Positions 8,292 through 17,166 of a DNA stretch of 55,960 nucleotides are shown one piece after another. The stretch is taken from assembly GCF_000716875.1 (NCBI RefSeq), contig NZ_JNWQ01000045.1:1-55960 (forward strand), in the 5' to 3' direction. The first letter of the stretch is position 1; the number at the start of each line of letters is the position of its first letter. Under the pieces are notes generated by a model. It was not told the DNA's origin, made no database searches, and worked only from the letters and a program-made list of their open reading frames with translations. The DNA comes from Streptomyces novaecaesareae. Lineage in GTDB: Bacteria > Actinomycetota > Actinomycetes > Streptomycetales > Streptomycetaceae. The position numbers were made by a program, and so were the translations under genes.

Positions 8292-9152
8292 TCAGCCGAC
8301 GCTGAAGGCGCCGTCCGGCGGGGGCGGGGAGTCGGTGGCGTCCGCGTCCGTGACCGGGGCGGCGCGGCCGACCAGCGCGGCCAGGTCCTCCCCCTCCACC
8401 AGCCGGGCCGGGAAGATGTCGCCCGCGAAGAGCCGGGCCAGCTCCGCCGCCGGCAGCGGCGCCGTGGAACCGGCCAGCAGCACGTTGCCGTACCGGCGCC
8501 CGCGCAGCACGGACGCCTCCGCGACCAGGCAGACGTACGGGAACACCGCGCGCACCGTCGCCGCCTGCGCCCTGGCGAAGGCCAGCGGCGGGCCGTCCGC
8601 CAGGTTGGCCGCGTAGCAGCCGCCCTCGCGCAGCGCGGCCGCCGCCAGGCGGACGAACTCCACCGAGGTCAGGTGCGCCGGAGTCCGGGACCCGTGGAAG
8701 ACGTCCGCGATGACCAAGTCCCGCGATCCCGAAGGGAGTTCGGACAGGGCCACCCGGGCGTCGCCGACCGTCGCGGCGATCCCCGCGCCGTCCGGATCCG
8801 GGCCCGGCCAGGGCAGGTGCTCGGCGACCAGCTCCAGCAGCGGCCCGTCCACCTCCACCACCCGCTGCCGCGAACCGGGCCGGGTCGCGGCCAGGTAGCG
8901 GGGCAGGGTCAGCGCGCCGCCGCCCAGGTGCAGCACGTCCAGCGGCTGCCCGGCCGGGGCCAGCGCGTCGGCGAGGTGGCCGAGGCGCCGGGTGTACTCG
9001 AACTCCAGGTGCGTCGGATCGGCGAGGTCGACGTACGACTGCGGGGTGCCGTCCAGGGTGAGCAGCCAAGCGCCGTCCCGGTCGATGTCCGGCATCAGCT
9101 TGGCGAAGCCGAGGTCCGTCCGCCGGCCGACCGGCACCGGCTCGTCCGTCAC
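8292..9152 (-). CDS. spermidine synthase-like fused methyltransferase-fold protein
   Basis: 286 aa from GTG at 9152. It has the Rossmann core of aminopropyltransferases: LHLGGGALTLPRYLA as the nucleotide loop, VVEVDG as the acidic strand-2 end, VGDARVAL, and VIADVFHGS where the active-site Asp lies. Many actinobacterial members lack the N-terminal beta domain and have no proven polyamine role, so aminopropyl transfer is only a possibility. The start overlaps the stop of the upstream hydrolase by 4 nt (GTGA), indicating translational coupling. Confidence 0.85.
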   Translation of the reverse strand: MTDEPVPVGRRTDLGFAKLMPDIDRDGAWLLTLDGTPQSYVDLADPTHLEFEYTRRLGHLADALAPAGQPLDVLHLGGGALTLPRYLAATRPGSRQRVVEVDGPLLELVAEHLPWPGPDPDGAGIAATVGDARVALSELPSGSRDLVIADVFHGSRTPAHLTSVEFVRLAAAALREGGCYAANLADGPPLAFARAQAATVRAVFPYVCLVAEASVLRGRRYGNVLLAGSTAPLPAAELARLFAGDIFPARLVEGEDLAALVGRAAPVTDADATDSPPPPDGAFSVG

Positions 9153-10120
9153 GCGCTCTCCCCGACGGGCCGCACGTCCAGGTACGCCGCGAGCCACTGG
9201 TCCAGCTCGGCGAAGACCTGGGTGCGAGCCTTCTCGCCGGAGAGCACGAGGTCGTGCATGCCGCCCTCGATCCGGACGATCGTCACGTGCCGGCCCAGCC
9301 TCGGGCCCTGGGCCGCGATGTCGTCGGCGCGCAGCACGGCGTCGGCGTGGTGCAGGGCGTTGTGCCACTTGGTGGTGGCGATGGACTTCGTGGAGGCCAT
9401 CAGCAGCACCGGCACGTCGATCCCCAGCCCGTGCCGCAGCCGGCGGTGCCCCTGGTGGATCGCCGACAGCCAGCCCGCGAACAGCGGGAAGCCCTCGGCG
9501 GGCTTCAGGGTGAGGTCGAAGTCCCACTCGCCCTTGTGGTCCTTGTGCAGGCTGTGCGTGTAGTGCGGGTTCAGCGTCGACGGCAGGACGCGGGTCGGCG
9601 CCAGCCGCGCGATCGCCGTCACCACCGGCCCGCCCGCCGTCCGGACCGCGGGCGCGGCCGGCATCGACAGGAACGGGCTGTTCAGGAACAGCCCGTCCAC
9701 GACCCCGCGCCCGGCCCGGCGCCCCGCCCACAGCGCCCCGACCAGCCCGCCGGTGGAGTGCCCGTTCAGCAGCAGCTGCCGGTGCCCGTCCACCTCGCGG
9801 ATGATCCGCACCGCCTCGTCGATCTCCTCGTCGTACTCCGCGAGGTCCCGGACGAAGTTCGGCGACTGGTGCGGCCGCAGCGACCGCCCGTACTTGCGCA
9901 GGTCGAGCGCGTAGAAGGAGAACCCGAGCGCGGCGAAGTGGTCGGCCAGGTTGGTCTGGAAGAAGTAGTCGTTGTACCCGTGGATGTACAGGACGGCCCG
10001 CTCCGCCCCCGGTACCAGCCGCCGCACGAGCGTCGCGCACACGGCCCCTTCGGCATCAGGCCGCAACTCCAGCTCCGCCGCCTCGTAGGGCGCACCCAGG
10101 ATGTCTTCCCGAAACTCCAT
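9149..10120 (-). CDS. alpha/beta hydrolase (serine aminopeptidase S33 / lysophospholipase-like)
   Basis: 323 aa from ATG at 10120. An oxyanion segment YIHGYNDYFFQ is followed by the nucleophile elbow NGHSTGG (Ser about 137), a cap region, and a C-terminal GGMHDLVLS carrying the likely catalytic His with Asp nearby. Monoacylglycerol lipase- and lysophospholipase-like enzymes have this layout, so a lipid ester substrate is plausible. No signal peptide is visible. The gene is cotranscribed and overlaps the spermidine-synthase-like gene by 4 nt. Confidence 0.88.
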   Translation of the reverse strand: MEFREDILGAPYEAAELELRPDAEGAVCATLVRRLVPGAERAVLYIHGYNDYFFQTNLADHFAALGFSFYALDLRKYGRSLRPHQSPNFVRDLAEYDEEIDEAVRIIREVDGHRQLLLNGHSTGGLVGALWAGRRAGRGVVDGLFLNSPFLSMPAAPAVRTAGGPVVTAIARLAPTRVLPSTLNPHYTHSLHKDHKGEWDFDLTLKPAEGFPLFAGWLSAIHQGHRRLRHGLGIDVPVLLMASTKSIATTKWHNALHHADAVLRADDIAAQGPRLGRHVTIVRIEGGMHDLVLSGEKARTQVFAELDQWLAAYLDVRPVGESA

Positions 10121-10289
10121 GGGCCTGACTGTACTGGCTCGTCCGCCCCCGTCCACGGCATCGATGAGCTGGCGGGATGTGATGCTCGCAATGCTCTCGC
10201 GACGCCGATGACCGACGAGGCCCCCGGCCGGCTGGCCGGGACGTGGGATAGCCCGCTCGACCCGCCCGGGAGCCTCGTCGGTCCTTCCG

Positions 10290-11543
10290 TCACAGGACGG
10301 GCTTGTGGTCCGACCGGTGGGCGGCGTCCTCCCGGCACGCCTCCTGCTGGAGGATCACGGCGATCTCGTCGACGTCGTCGTTGACGTCGAAGAAGCCCTG
10401 GATGTTCGGTACCGCCGCGCCGTTGACGCCGACGAAGAAGGTGTAGAGGTGGCCGTCGTCCGCCTCCAGGTAGCCCGCGAACGTCTGCGCGTTGATGGCG
10501 AACTGCTGGTTGAGCTGGTCGAAGCCGATGATGGTGCCGGGCTTGGCGAAGACCTTGCCCTTGGCCGGGCAGTCGGTGGTGCAGAAGAGCGCGCCCGTGC
10601 CGGACACCCCGAGGATCGGCAGTGAGGTGCGGAACGCGTCCGCGTCGGGGGTGCGCAGCCAGTACGCGAGCAGCTGGTTGAGCCCGGTGGGCGTGACGCG
10701 GTCGACCGGGACGTCACCGCGGCCGTCCGCCAGCTGGAACTGGGTCGGGTCGACCTTCGCCGTCTGGCTGAGGAAGTCGTGGACGACCGGGAAGCCGTCG
10801 AAGCAGTTGCTGCTGCCGCGGTTCACGGCCATGTTGCACAGGGCCAGGTTGGCGCCGAGGTTGTGGCTGACGTTCAGGATCAGCTTGGCGTACTCGCGGT
10901 ACGGCGGTGAGACGAAGGCGGCCACCCTGGGGTCGCCGGTGTACGAGGCGGGCAGCTTGCCGTCCGGGTTGGGCCCGGTCGGCAGGTCGATCACGTTGTC
11001 GTTGATGATGAGGGGTGTCGGCTGGGGGTTGAGCTCCGGGGGCGTGAACAGCCGCGCGTCGATGACGACGTCGCCGTCGACCGTGGTGATGCCCGAGTCG
11101 CGGACCTGGTGGGCGATCTCGTCCAGGCCGGCGAGCGGGTCCTCCGGCGTGAGGGTGGCGCCCGGGACGTCGTCGGCGTAGGTGTGGTCGATGGGGGTGA
11201 AGTCGACCGACCCGTCCGGCTTGGTCCGGCCGCCCATGGTGAGGTCGCCCTGGGCGACGAGCGCCAGGTTCCCGGTGAGGGTCGACCCGTTGCGGACGCC
11301 GACCGCGTTCACCGGCGTGGTGAAGCGGTGGTCCGGGCCGAGGGCGTGCCAGGCACCGGAGATGGTGATCAGCTTGACGGTCGAACCCGGCATGAAGAAC
11401 TGGTCGGGGTACAGCCGTCGGGGCTGTCGGAGGGGGCCGTCGGTGCTCTCTGCGCCTCTCCACCACTCCTCGTGCGCCTGCTGTGCGCCGGTGCTCGTGT
11501 GGAACGCTTCCCGGACGGACAAGGCGAGTTGGGGAGTCTGCAT
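10290..11543 (-). pseudogene. 5'-truncated PBP4-type D-Ala-D-Ala carboxypeptidase (peptidase S13)
   Basis: About 380 codons match the S13/DacB family: MPGSTVKLIT holds the SxxK nucleophile, SHNLGANLAL the SxN motif, and AKPGT the KTG-like motif. The C-terminal half looks complete. Homology starts abruptly near YPDQFFMPG (about 11420). The signal peptide and first strands are missing, and the upstream 120 bp belong to the divergent methanethiol oxidase gene. The only upstream ATG (11543) has no ribosome site and shares its CATG with the neighbour's start. Without export the enzyme could not reach peptidoglycan, so I treat it as a remnant. Confidence 0.75.
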
Positions 11544-12945
11544 GCAGCACGAGCACAGCGATCCGTCGCTCTACCGGTCGGCCTCGGAGGCGATCGCCGC
11601 GCCGCCGGAGAGGCTGGCGTACGTCGCGGGGTTCGACCGGGCGGGGCAGCAGCCGGACGCGTTGCTCACCGTCGACACGGATCCGGCGTCGGCGAGCTAC
11701 GGGAAGGTCCTCAACTTCGCCGAACTTCCCACCCTTGGCGACGAGTTGCACCACTTCGGATGGAACGCCTGCTCCAGCGCGCTGGCGCACGCCTGCCACG
11801 AGAACCCGGAGCGGCGCTACCTCCTCCTCCCCGGACTGCGGTCGTCCCGGCTGCACGTGATGGACACCCGGCCGGATCCGGTGCGGCCCCGCCTGGTCAG
11901 GACCGTCGAGGCGGAGGAGCTGGCCGCCAAGGCCGGCTACTCGCGCCCGCACACCCTGCACTGCGGCCCGGGCGGCGTCTTCCTCTCCTGCCTCGGTTCC
12001 GGCGAGGGCTCCGACGGGCCGGGCGGGGTGGCGGTCCTCGACCACACCACCTTCGACGTGCTGCGCGCCTGGGAGACCGAGCGGGGGCCGCAGCACTTCG
12101 CCTACGACGTCTGGTGGCACCTGGGCACCAATGTGGCGGTGACCAGCGAGTGGGGCACCCCGTGGATGGTCGAGAACGGGGTGGTGCCGGAGCTGCTGCT
12201 GGGCCGCAAGTACGGGCACGCGCTGCACTTCTGGGAGCTGGACTCCGGTCGGCACCTCCAGCGGATCGACCTCGGCGACCAGTACCAGATGGTGCTGGAG
12301 CTGCGCCCGGCGCACGATCCGCAGGCGGAGTGGGGGTTCGCCGGGGTGGTCGCGAACGTGGAGGACCTCTCGTCCTCGATCTGGCTCTGGTACCGGGACG
12401 GGGCGGCGTTCACCGCGCGCAAGGTGATCGACATCCCGGCCGAGCCGGCCAAGGCGGAGGACCTGCCGCCCGCCCTGCAGCCGTTCGGCGCGGTGCCGCC
12501 GCTGGTCACGGACATCAACCTGTCGGTGGACGACCGCTGGCTGTACGTGTCCGCCTGGGGCACCGGCGAGTTGTTCCAGTTCGACGTGTCGGACCCGTTC
12601 CACCCCCGGCTCGCCTCCTCCGTACGCCTCGGCGGGGTGACCGCCCGCACCCCGCACCCGGCCGAGCCGGGGCGGCCGTTGAGCGGGGCGCCGCAGATGG
12701 TGGAGATCAGCCGGGACGGCCGGCGGCTGTACCTCACCAACTCCCTCTACGGCGCCTGGGACGACCAGTTCTACCCGGGCGGGATCGAGCCGTGGCTGGT
12801 CAAGCTGGACGCCGACCCGGTGGCCGGCGGGCTGAGCATCGACGAGCGCTTCTTCCCGCACGGCGCCGACTTCCGGGGCCTGCGCGTCCACCAGACCCGT
12901 CTCGCGGGCGGCGACGCCTCCTCGGACTCGTACTGCTTCCGCTGA
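11542..12945 (+). CDS. selenium-binding protein SBP56 family, probable methanethiol oxidase
   Basis: 467 aa from ATG at 11542 with GGGGAG 5 nt upstream. Family hallmarks run the full length: HHFGWNACSS (metal/thiol site), RPHTLHCGPGGVFLS, DVWWHLGTN, WGTP, GRKYGHALHFW, LVTDINLSVDDRWLYVS, GAPQMVEISRDGRRLYLTNS and a C-terminal FRGLRVHQ. Characterised bacterial members oxidise methanethiol to formaldehyde, sulfide and peroxide with copper. The gene begins head-to-head against the truncated PBP4, which suggests a rearrangement at this junction. Confidence 0.92.
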   Translation: MQHEHSDPSLYRSASEAIAAPPERLAYVAGFDRAGQQPDALLTVDTDPASASYGKVLNFAELPTLGDELHHFGWNACSSALAHACHENPERRYLLLPGLRSSRLHVMDTRPDPVRPRLVRTVEAEELAAKAGYSRPHTLHCGPGGVFLSCLGSGEGSDGPGGVAVLDHTTFDVLRAWETERGPQHFAYDVWWHLGTNVAVTSEWGTPWMVENGVVPELLLGRKYGHALHFWELDSGRHLQRIDLGDQYQMVLELRPAHDPQAEWGFAGVVANVEDLSSSIWLWYRDGAAFTARKVIDIPAEPAKAEDLPPALQPFGAVPPLVTDINLSVDDRWLYVSAWGTGELFQFDVSDPFHPRLASSVRLGGVTARTPHPAEPGRPLSGAPQMVEISRDGRRLYLTNSLYGAWDDQFYPGGIEPWLVKLDADPVAGGLSIDERFFPHGADFRGLRVHQTRLAGGDASSDSYCFR

Positions 12946-12964
12946 TCACGCAGCGACCGGCCCG

Positions 12965-13381
12965 TCAGCGTTGCCATGCGTGGTCGTACCGGACCTGCCC
13001 CAACGGGACTCCGGTCGCCACGAGTCGGCTTCGGACGGAGGACACCATGCCGACCGGGCCGCTGACGCAGGCCAGGTGGTCGCGCCAGTCGCCGGCCGCC
13101 GCGACGGCGTCGGCGAGGCGGCCGGCCGTCACCGGGGTGAGGCTCAACCACGGTTTGTGCAGGACGAGTTCGGCGAGGTCCTGCCAGTCGTAGAGGTCGG
13201 CGCGGTCGCGGGCGCCGACGAACAGGTGCACCCGGCGCCCGGTGGGGCGGTGGGCGGACGGGGCGAGGAGTCGGCGCCGTAGGCGCATCGCGTGGTGGCG
13301 GGCGATCAGCCGGTCGTACTCGGCGGTGGTGGCTGCGGTGGCGGTGCCGTCGGCAGGGTGTGTGCTGCTGCTGTTGTCCAT
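12965..13381 (-). pseudogene. flavohemoprotein-like remnant with internal deletion
   Basis: 138 codons from ATG at 13381, still open. The last 85 residues match the C-terminal NAD(P)-binding subdomain of flavohemoglobin-type reductases: VHLFVGARDRADLYDW, then HLACVSGPVGMV with the nucleotide-binding SGP and adjacent aromatic-terminal tail. The first 50 residues (EYDRLIARHHAMRLRRRL) resemble the leader before a globin domain. Globin and FAD-binding domains are absent, consistent with an in-frame internal deletion. No cofactor site is complete, so activity is unlikely. Confidence 0.55.
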
Positions 13382-13488
13382 GTCCTGCCCAGTCAACTGC
13401 GGGGCCGCCGAGCACGAGAAGGGCCGATCGCCCCGGGCGGACCCGGGACCATCGGCCCCTTGCGCCTCCGCGCGCGACCCGGGTGCCG

Positions 13489-14382
13489 CTACCGGGCCTG
13501 TTCGGCGGCGGACCCGGCCGTCTCCTCGGCGGCCCGGGCCTGGAACTCGGTGGCCGCCCAACTGGCCAGCAGACGCAGCGACTCGGCGGAGGTCGAGCCC
13601 GGTTCGGCGTGGTAGGTGACGAGCACCTGGTCGGCGTCGGCCGGGCGCAGCGTCTCGTACTGCAGGCTGAGCCGGCCGACCACCGCATGGTGCAGCCGCT
13701 TGGTGCCGTGGCCCTTGTCCTGGATGCCGTGGGCGGCCCAGAGGCGGCGGAACTCCTCGCTCTTGACGGAGAGTTCGCCGATCAGCGAGGCGAGCCGAGG
13801 GTCGTCCGGGTCGCGTCCGGCGTCCAGGCGCAGCATGCCGACGACGTCGGAGGCCTTGCCCTCCCAGTCCAGGTACAGCTCGCGGGCACCCGGGTCGAGG
13901 AAGAGGTGCCAGGCCATGTTGCGCTGCTCGGGCGGCATCGCGGCGAAGTCCCCGAGCAGGGCGGTGCCCAGACGGTTCCAGGCGATGATGTCGAGGCGCC
14001 GGCCGAGGACGTACGCGGGCACGCCCTCCATCGCGTCGAGCAGTTGCTGCAGCTCGGGGCGGACCCGCTGGACCCGGGCGGCGGCCCGGCCGGGGCGGCG
14101 GCGGGCGGGCTTGGTGAGCCGGCCGAGGTGGTCGCGCTCGGCGGGGGTGAGCCGCAGCACCCGGGCGATGGCGTCCAGTACGGCGGTGGAGACGTTCTCG
14201 CCGTGGCCCTGTTCGAGCCGGGTGTAGTACGCGGTGCTGACTCCGGCGAGCTGGGCCAGCTCCTCGCGGCGCAGCCCGGGCACCCGGCGCCGGGTGGTGG
14301 TGTCCGGAAGTCCCACGTCCTCCGGTCGCAGCCGGGCGCGGCGGGATCGGAGGAACTCGCTGAGTTCGGTGCGCTGGTCCAT
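13489..14382 (-). CDS. XRE-family regulator with MmyB-like ligand domain
   Basis: 297 aa from ATG at 14382. An N-terminal helix-turn-helix (about 35-85, GLRREELAQLAGVSTAYYTRLEQG) is followed by a C-terminal MmyB-type domain with the family segments AYVLGRRLDIIAWN and FLDPGARELYLDW. Such proteins often control a divergent oxidoreductase and may sense a small ligand. Here the alcohol dehydrogenase starts 158 bp away on the opposite strand, so it is the likely target, with autoregulation possible. No clear operator dyad was seen. Confidence 0.9.
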   Translation of the reverse strand: MDQRTELSEFLRSRRARLRPEDVGLPDTTTRRRVPGLRREELAQLAGVSTAYYTRLEQGHGENVSTAVLDAIARVLRLTPAERDHLGRLTKPARRRPGRAAARVQRVRPELQQLLDAMEGVPAYVLGRRLDIIAWNRLGTALLGDFAAMPPEQRNMAWHLFLDPGARELYLDWEGKASDVVGMLRLDAGRDPDDPRLASLIGELSVKSEEFRRLWAAHGIQDKGHGTKRLHHAVVGRLSLQYETLRPADADQVLVTYHAEPGSTSAESLRLLASWAATEFQARAAEETAGSAAEQAR

Positions 14383-14539
14383 GTCTGCAGTATGCGGGCG
14401 ATCCGCCGGCCGGGGACGGGCGAGGCTGATACTGCCGTGCGTACGTTGCGGGGTCGTACGTCCGGCCTGCCTAGGTCCGCCGCTCGTACGATGATCTCTG
14501 GTCTGGTTGCCCCCATCGACCCGGCGCACGCTTGGGGAC

Positions 14540-15658
14540 ATGACGAACGAGACGACGAACAGCACCACCACGACGAGCACCACCACGACGAGCACCACCG
14601 CCGCCGGCACCACCCGCACCGTCGCCGCCTACGCGGCGCAGCAGCCCGACGCCCCGCTGGCGAAGACCACCGTCACCCGCCGGGCCGTGGGCGCGCAGGA
14701 CATCGTGATCGACATCAAGTACTCCGGCATCTGCCACTCCGACATCCACCAGGTCGGCGAGGACTGGGGCACCGGCATCTTCCCGATGGTCCCGGGCCAC
14801 GAGATCGCGGGCGTGGTCGCCGAGGTCGGCTCCGGCGTCACCCGCTGGAAGGTCGGCGACCGCGTCGGCGTCGGCTGCTTCGTCGACTCCTGCCGCGAGT
14901 GCGACAACTGCCGCGCCGGCCTCCAGCAGTACTGCACCGGCGAGGGCGGCGTCGTCTTCACCTACAACAGCACGGGCAAGGACGGCCTGCCGACGCACGG
15001 CGGCTACTCGGCGGAGCTGGTGGTGGACGAGGCGTACGCGCTGCGCATCCCCGACAACCTGCCGCTGGACGCCGCCGCGCCGCTGCTGTGCGCGGGCATC
15101 ACGCTCTACTCGCCGCTCGCCCACTGGGGCGCGGGCCCGGGCAAGAAGGTCGCGATCGTGGGCCTGGGCGGCCTCGGCCACATGGGCGTGAAGCTCGCCC
15201 ACGCGATGGGCGCGGAGGTCACCGTGCTCAGCCAGTCGCTGCGCAAGCGCGAGGACGGTCTGAAGCTCGGCGCCGACCACTACCGCGCCACCGCGGACCC
15301 GGCGACCTTCACCGAGCTCGCGGGCAGCTTCGACCTGATCGTCAACACCGTCTCCGCCGACCTCGACCTCAGCGCCTACCTGGGCCTGCTGCGCGTCGAC
15401 GGCACGATGGTGCAGGTCGGCGCGCCGGAGAAGCCGGTCTCGGTCAACGCGCACGCGCTGCTCACCGGGCGCCGCTCGCTGGCCGGGTCGATGATCGGCG
15501 GGCTGCCGGCGACCCAGGAGATGCTGGACTTCTGCGGTGAGCACGGCATCACCGCCGAGATCGAGCTGATCCGGGCCGAGCAGATCAACGAGGCGTACCA
15601 GCGGGTGCTGGACGGCGACGTCCGGTTCCGCTTCGTGATCGACGCCTCGACCATCTGA
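14540..15658 (+). CDS. zinc-dependent NAD(P)-alcohol dehydrogenase (YahK/CAD-like)
   Basis: 372 aa from ATG at 14540. GICHSDIH supplies the catalytic-zinc Cys, GHEIAGVV the zinc His/Glu, and the [15 protein letters not shown] cluster the four structural-zinc cysteines. [13 protein letters not shown] is the Rossmann loop. It resembles the cinnamyl-alcohol dehydrogenase/YahK subgroup that reduces aldehydes. The first 25 residues are an extra Thr/Ser run ([12 protein letters not shown]) encoded by near-repeats of acc/acg codons, not found in the core fold. It is divergent from the XRE regulator. Confidence 0.92.
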   Translation: MTNETTNSTTTTSTTTTSTTAAGTTRTVAAYAAQQPDAPLAKTTVTRRAVGAQDIVIDIKYSGICHSDIHQVGEDWGTGIFPMVPGHEIAGVVAEVGSGVTRWKVGDRVGVGCFVDSCRECDNCRAGLQQYCTGEGGVVFTYNSTGKDGLPTHGGYSAELVVDEAYALRIPDNLPLDAAAPLLCAGITLYSPLAHWGAGPGKKVAIVGLGGLGHMGVKLAHAMGAEVTVLSQSLRKREDGLKLGADHYRATADPATFTELAGSFDLIVNTVSADLDLSAYLGLLRVDGTMVQVGAPEKPVSVNAHALLTGRRSLAGSMIGGLPATQEMLDFCGEHGITAEIELIRAEQINEAYQRVLDGDVRFRFVIDASTI

Positions 15659-15719
15659 TCGCAACGCCCCGGCGGTCAGGTCCTCCGACCGTCAGGCGAT
15701 CCTCCGCAAGGAGGCGGCC

Positions 15720-15762
15720 CGCCCCGCGTCCCGGTGCTCTCCCTTCACCGGAACGCGGGGCG
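15720..15762. terminator. bidirectional hairpin terminator
   Basis: A 17-bp stem with one mismatch and a 9-nt loop lies between the convergent dehydrogenase and DUF6114 genes. Confidence 0.8.
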
Positions 15763-15778
15763 GTGCCGTCGGCGCCCG

Positions 15779-16342
15779 TCAGGCCCCGGCGGCCCCGGCC
15801 GTCCGCCGCTCCTCGCGGCGGTCCAGCCGCCGCTGCCGGCCCCGGCGCAGCGGCTGGTCGGGCAGCCACCCGAAGGTGAGGCAGGAGCCCACCACCCCGA
15901 GCAGCATCCCGATCAGGAAGCCGCCCAGGTTGGAGGTGACCCAGCTGCCCAGCGAGGCCAGGACGGCGAGGATGGAGTAGAACAGCCGCTGCGCCGGATT
16001 GAACAGGATCAGCAGGCCGCACAGCACCATCACCGCCGGTACCAGGTACCCGGCCAGCCCCTCCATCCCGATGTGCAGGATGACGGGCAGCGGGGCCTTC
16101 AGCGTGAACAGGATCTCGGCGCCGCCGAGCACCACCAGCAGCCCGCCCCAGAACGGTCGCCTGCCCCGCCAGTCGCGCTTGGCCGGGCGGGCGGCGGGCC
16201 CACCGGTCGGCCCGGTGGCGGGCGCGGCGGGGGCCGGGGCGACGGCTCCGGGTGCGGCGGCCGTCCCCTCGGCCGCCGCCCCCTCGGCGCGGGCCGCGGC
16301 GCTCTCGCCGGCTCCGTCCGGCTCCGGTACGGACGCCGCCAT
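15779..16342 (-). CDS. DUF6114 family integral membrane protein
   Basis: 187 aa from ATG at 16342. The first 55 residues are an Ala/Pro-rich cytoplasmic tail. Three to four TM segments follow (about 65-85, 88-115, 120-155), then a basic tail (RRGRQRRLDRREERR). The start lies 2 nt after the stop of the DUF6230 gene, so the two are one operon. DUF6114 and DUF6230 genes recur as neighbours in streptomycetes, and no biochemical function is established to my knowledge. Confidence 0.85.
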   Translation of the reverse strand: MAASVPEPDGAGESAAARAEGAAAEGTAAAPGAVAPAPAAPATGPTGGPAARPAKRDWRGRRPFWGGLLVVLGGAEILFTLKAPLPVILHIGMEGLAGYLVPAVMVLCGLLILFNPAQRLFYSILAVLASLGSWVTSNLGGFLIGMLLGVVGSCLTFGWLPDQPLRRGRQRRLDRREERRTAGAAGA

Positions 16343-16344
16343 GC

Positions 16345-17001
16345 TCAGCAGCCCGTGGAGCTGAAGCTCAGCCGCAGGTTGGGCAGTTTGAACCCGACGG
16401 CGGTGCTCGCGTAGTTGTGCTGGTTCACGTGCGTCATCTTGACGGTGTCGGCCTGCTGCCCGAAGACGCCGGGGTTGCCCTTGCCGATCGGTCCGGCCTT
16501 GGTGTAGGTGCTGGCGTCGCCGCCGATCTCGATGTTGGTGAACTCCGCGTCGCCGGACAGCAGATCGGAGTCGGTGGTGAGGTTGCTGGCGGTGACGGGG
16601 GTGCCGCCGTCGCCCGCGTGGATCACCAGGTTGACGCCGCCGAGGTCGACGCTCTGGCACAGGTTGGTGATCTGGGCGCTTCTGATCGCCGACACCGCGA
16701 CCAGCACCTGGCCGCCGGTGGAGCCCGCGTTGGGGCTGTCCGGGATCATCGAGTCCAGGGCGCCGAACTGTGCGAAGCCGTCGCCCTTCAGTTCGTCGGC
16801 GGTGATGGTGAACGGCATGCCGGAGATGGAGAACTGCGCGGCGAGCACGCCCTGGGCGGTCAGCGCCATCAGGACGCCCCCGGCCGCGATGGCGGGTACG
16901 GCCATCAGGGCGGTGCGCTTCAGCCGTACCCGGCCTCTTCTCGGCCCGGTCGGCGTCTGCTCGGTCTCGGCCGCCGCGGCGGCGTCCTCGGACATGGCCA
17001 T
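16345..17001 (-). CDS. DUF6230 family membrane-anchored exported protein
   Basis: 218 aa from ATG at 17001 (AGGGAG upstream). A basic cytoplasmic tail is followed by one signal-anchor helix (about 30-54) and an extracytoplasmic beta-rich domain (QFSISGMPFTITADELKG onward). Cys residues in ITNLCQSVDL and the terminal SSTGC could pair. The family is uncharacterised. It is first in an operon with DUF6114 behind a recognisable promoter that overlaps a TetR-type site, and the tetR gene is immediately upstream. Confidence 0.85.
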   Translation of the reverse strand: MAMSEDAAAAAETEQTPTGPRRGRVRLKRTALMAVPAIAAGGVLMALTAQGVLAAQFSISGMPFTITADELKGDGFAQFGALDSMIPDSPNAGSTGGQVLVAVSAIRSAQITNLCQSVDLGGVNLVIHAGDGGTPVTASNLTTDSDLLSGDAEFTNIEIGGDASTYTKAGPIGKGNPGVFGQQADTVKMTHVNQHNYASTAVGFKLPNLRLSFSSTGC

Positions 17002-17137
17002 GTGTGCTCCCTGTGGGTGGATTGGGTGTGCAGGCACTGGCACGTTGCCCTGGCGCGGACAGCGTTCCACCGCACGACCTTGCCTTCCGGCCCTCGGCAG
17101 CGGGGCGGATCCGGTCGGAGCGCGGTGAGTAACTGGG

Positions 17138-17166
17138 AAGCTACTGCCCGGTATTGGCCCGGTCAA
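17138..17166 (-). promoter_or_regulatory. sigma70-like promoter of the DUF6230-DUF6114 operon
   Basis: On the minus strand TTGACC (17161-17166) and TAGCTT (17138-17143) are spaced exactly 17 nt. The start point would be near 17131, giving a leader of about 130 nt. The -10 box overlaps the tetR stop codon. Confidence 0.6.

Noticed and set aside
5477..9152. Methyltransferases, oxidoreductase and spermidine-synthase-like gene considered as a biosynthetic gene cluster
   Set aside because: There is no scaffold-forming enzyme (PKS, NRPS, terpene cyclase, RiPP precursor), and hairpins split the run into separate units.
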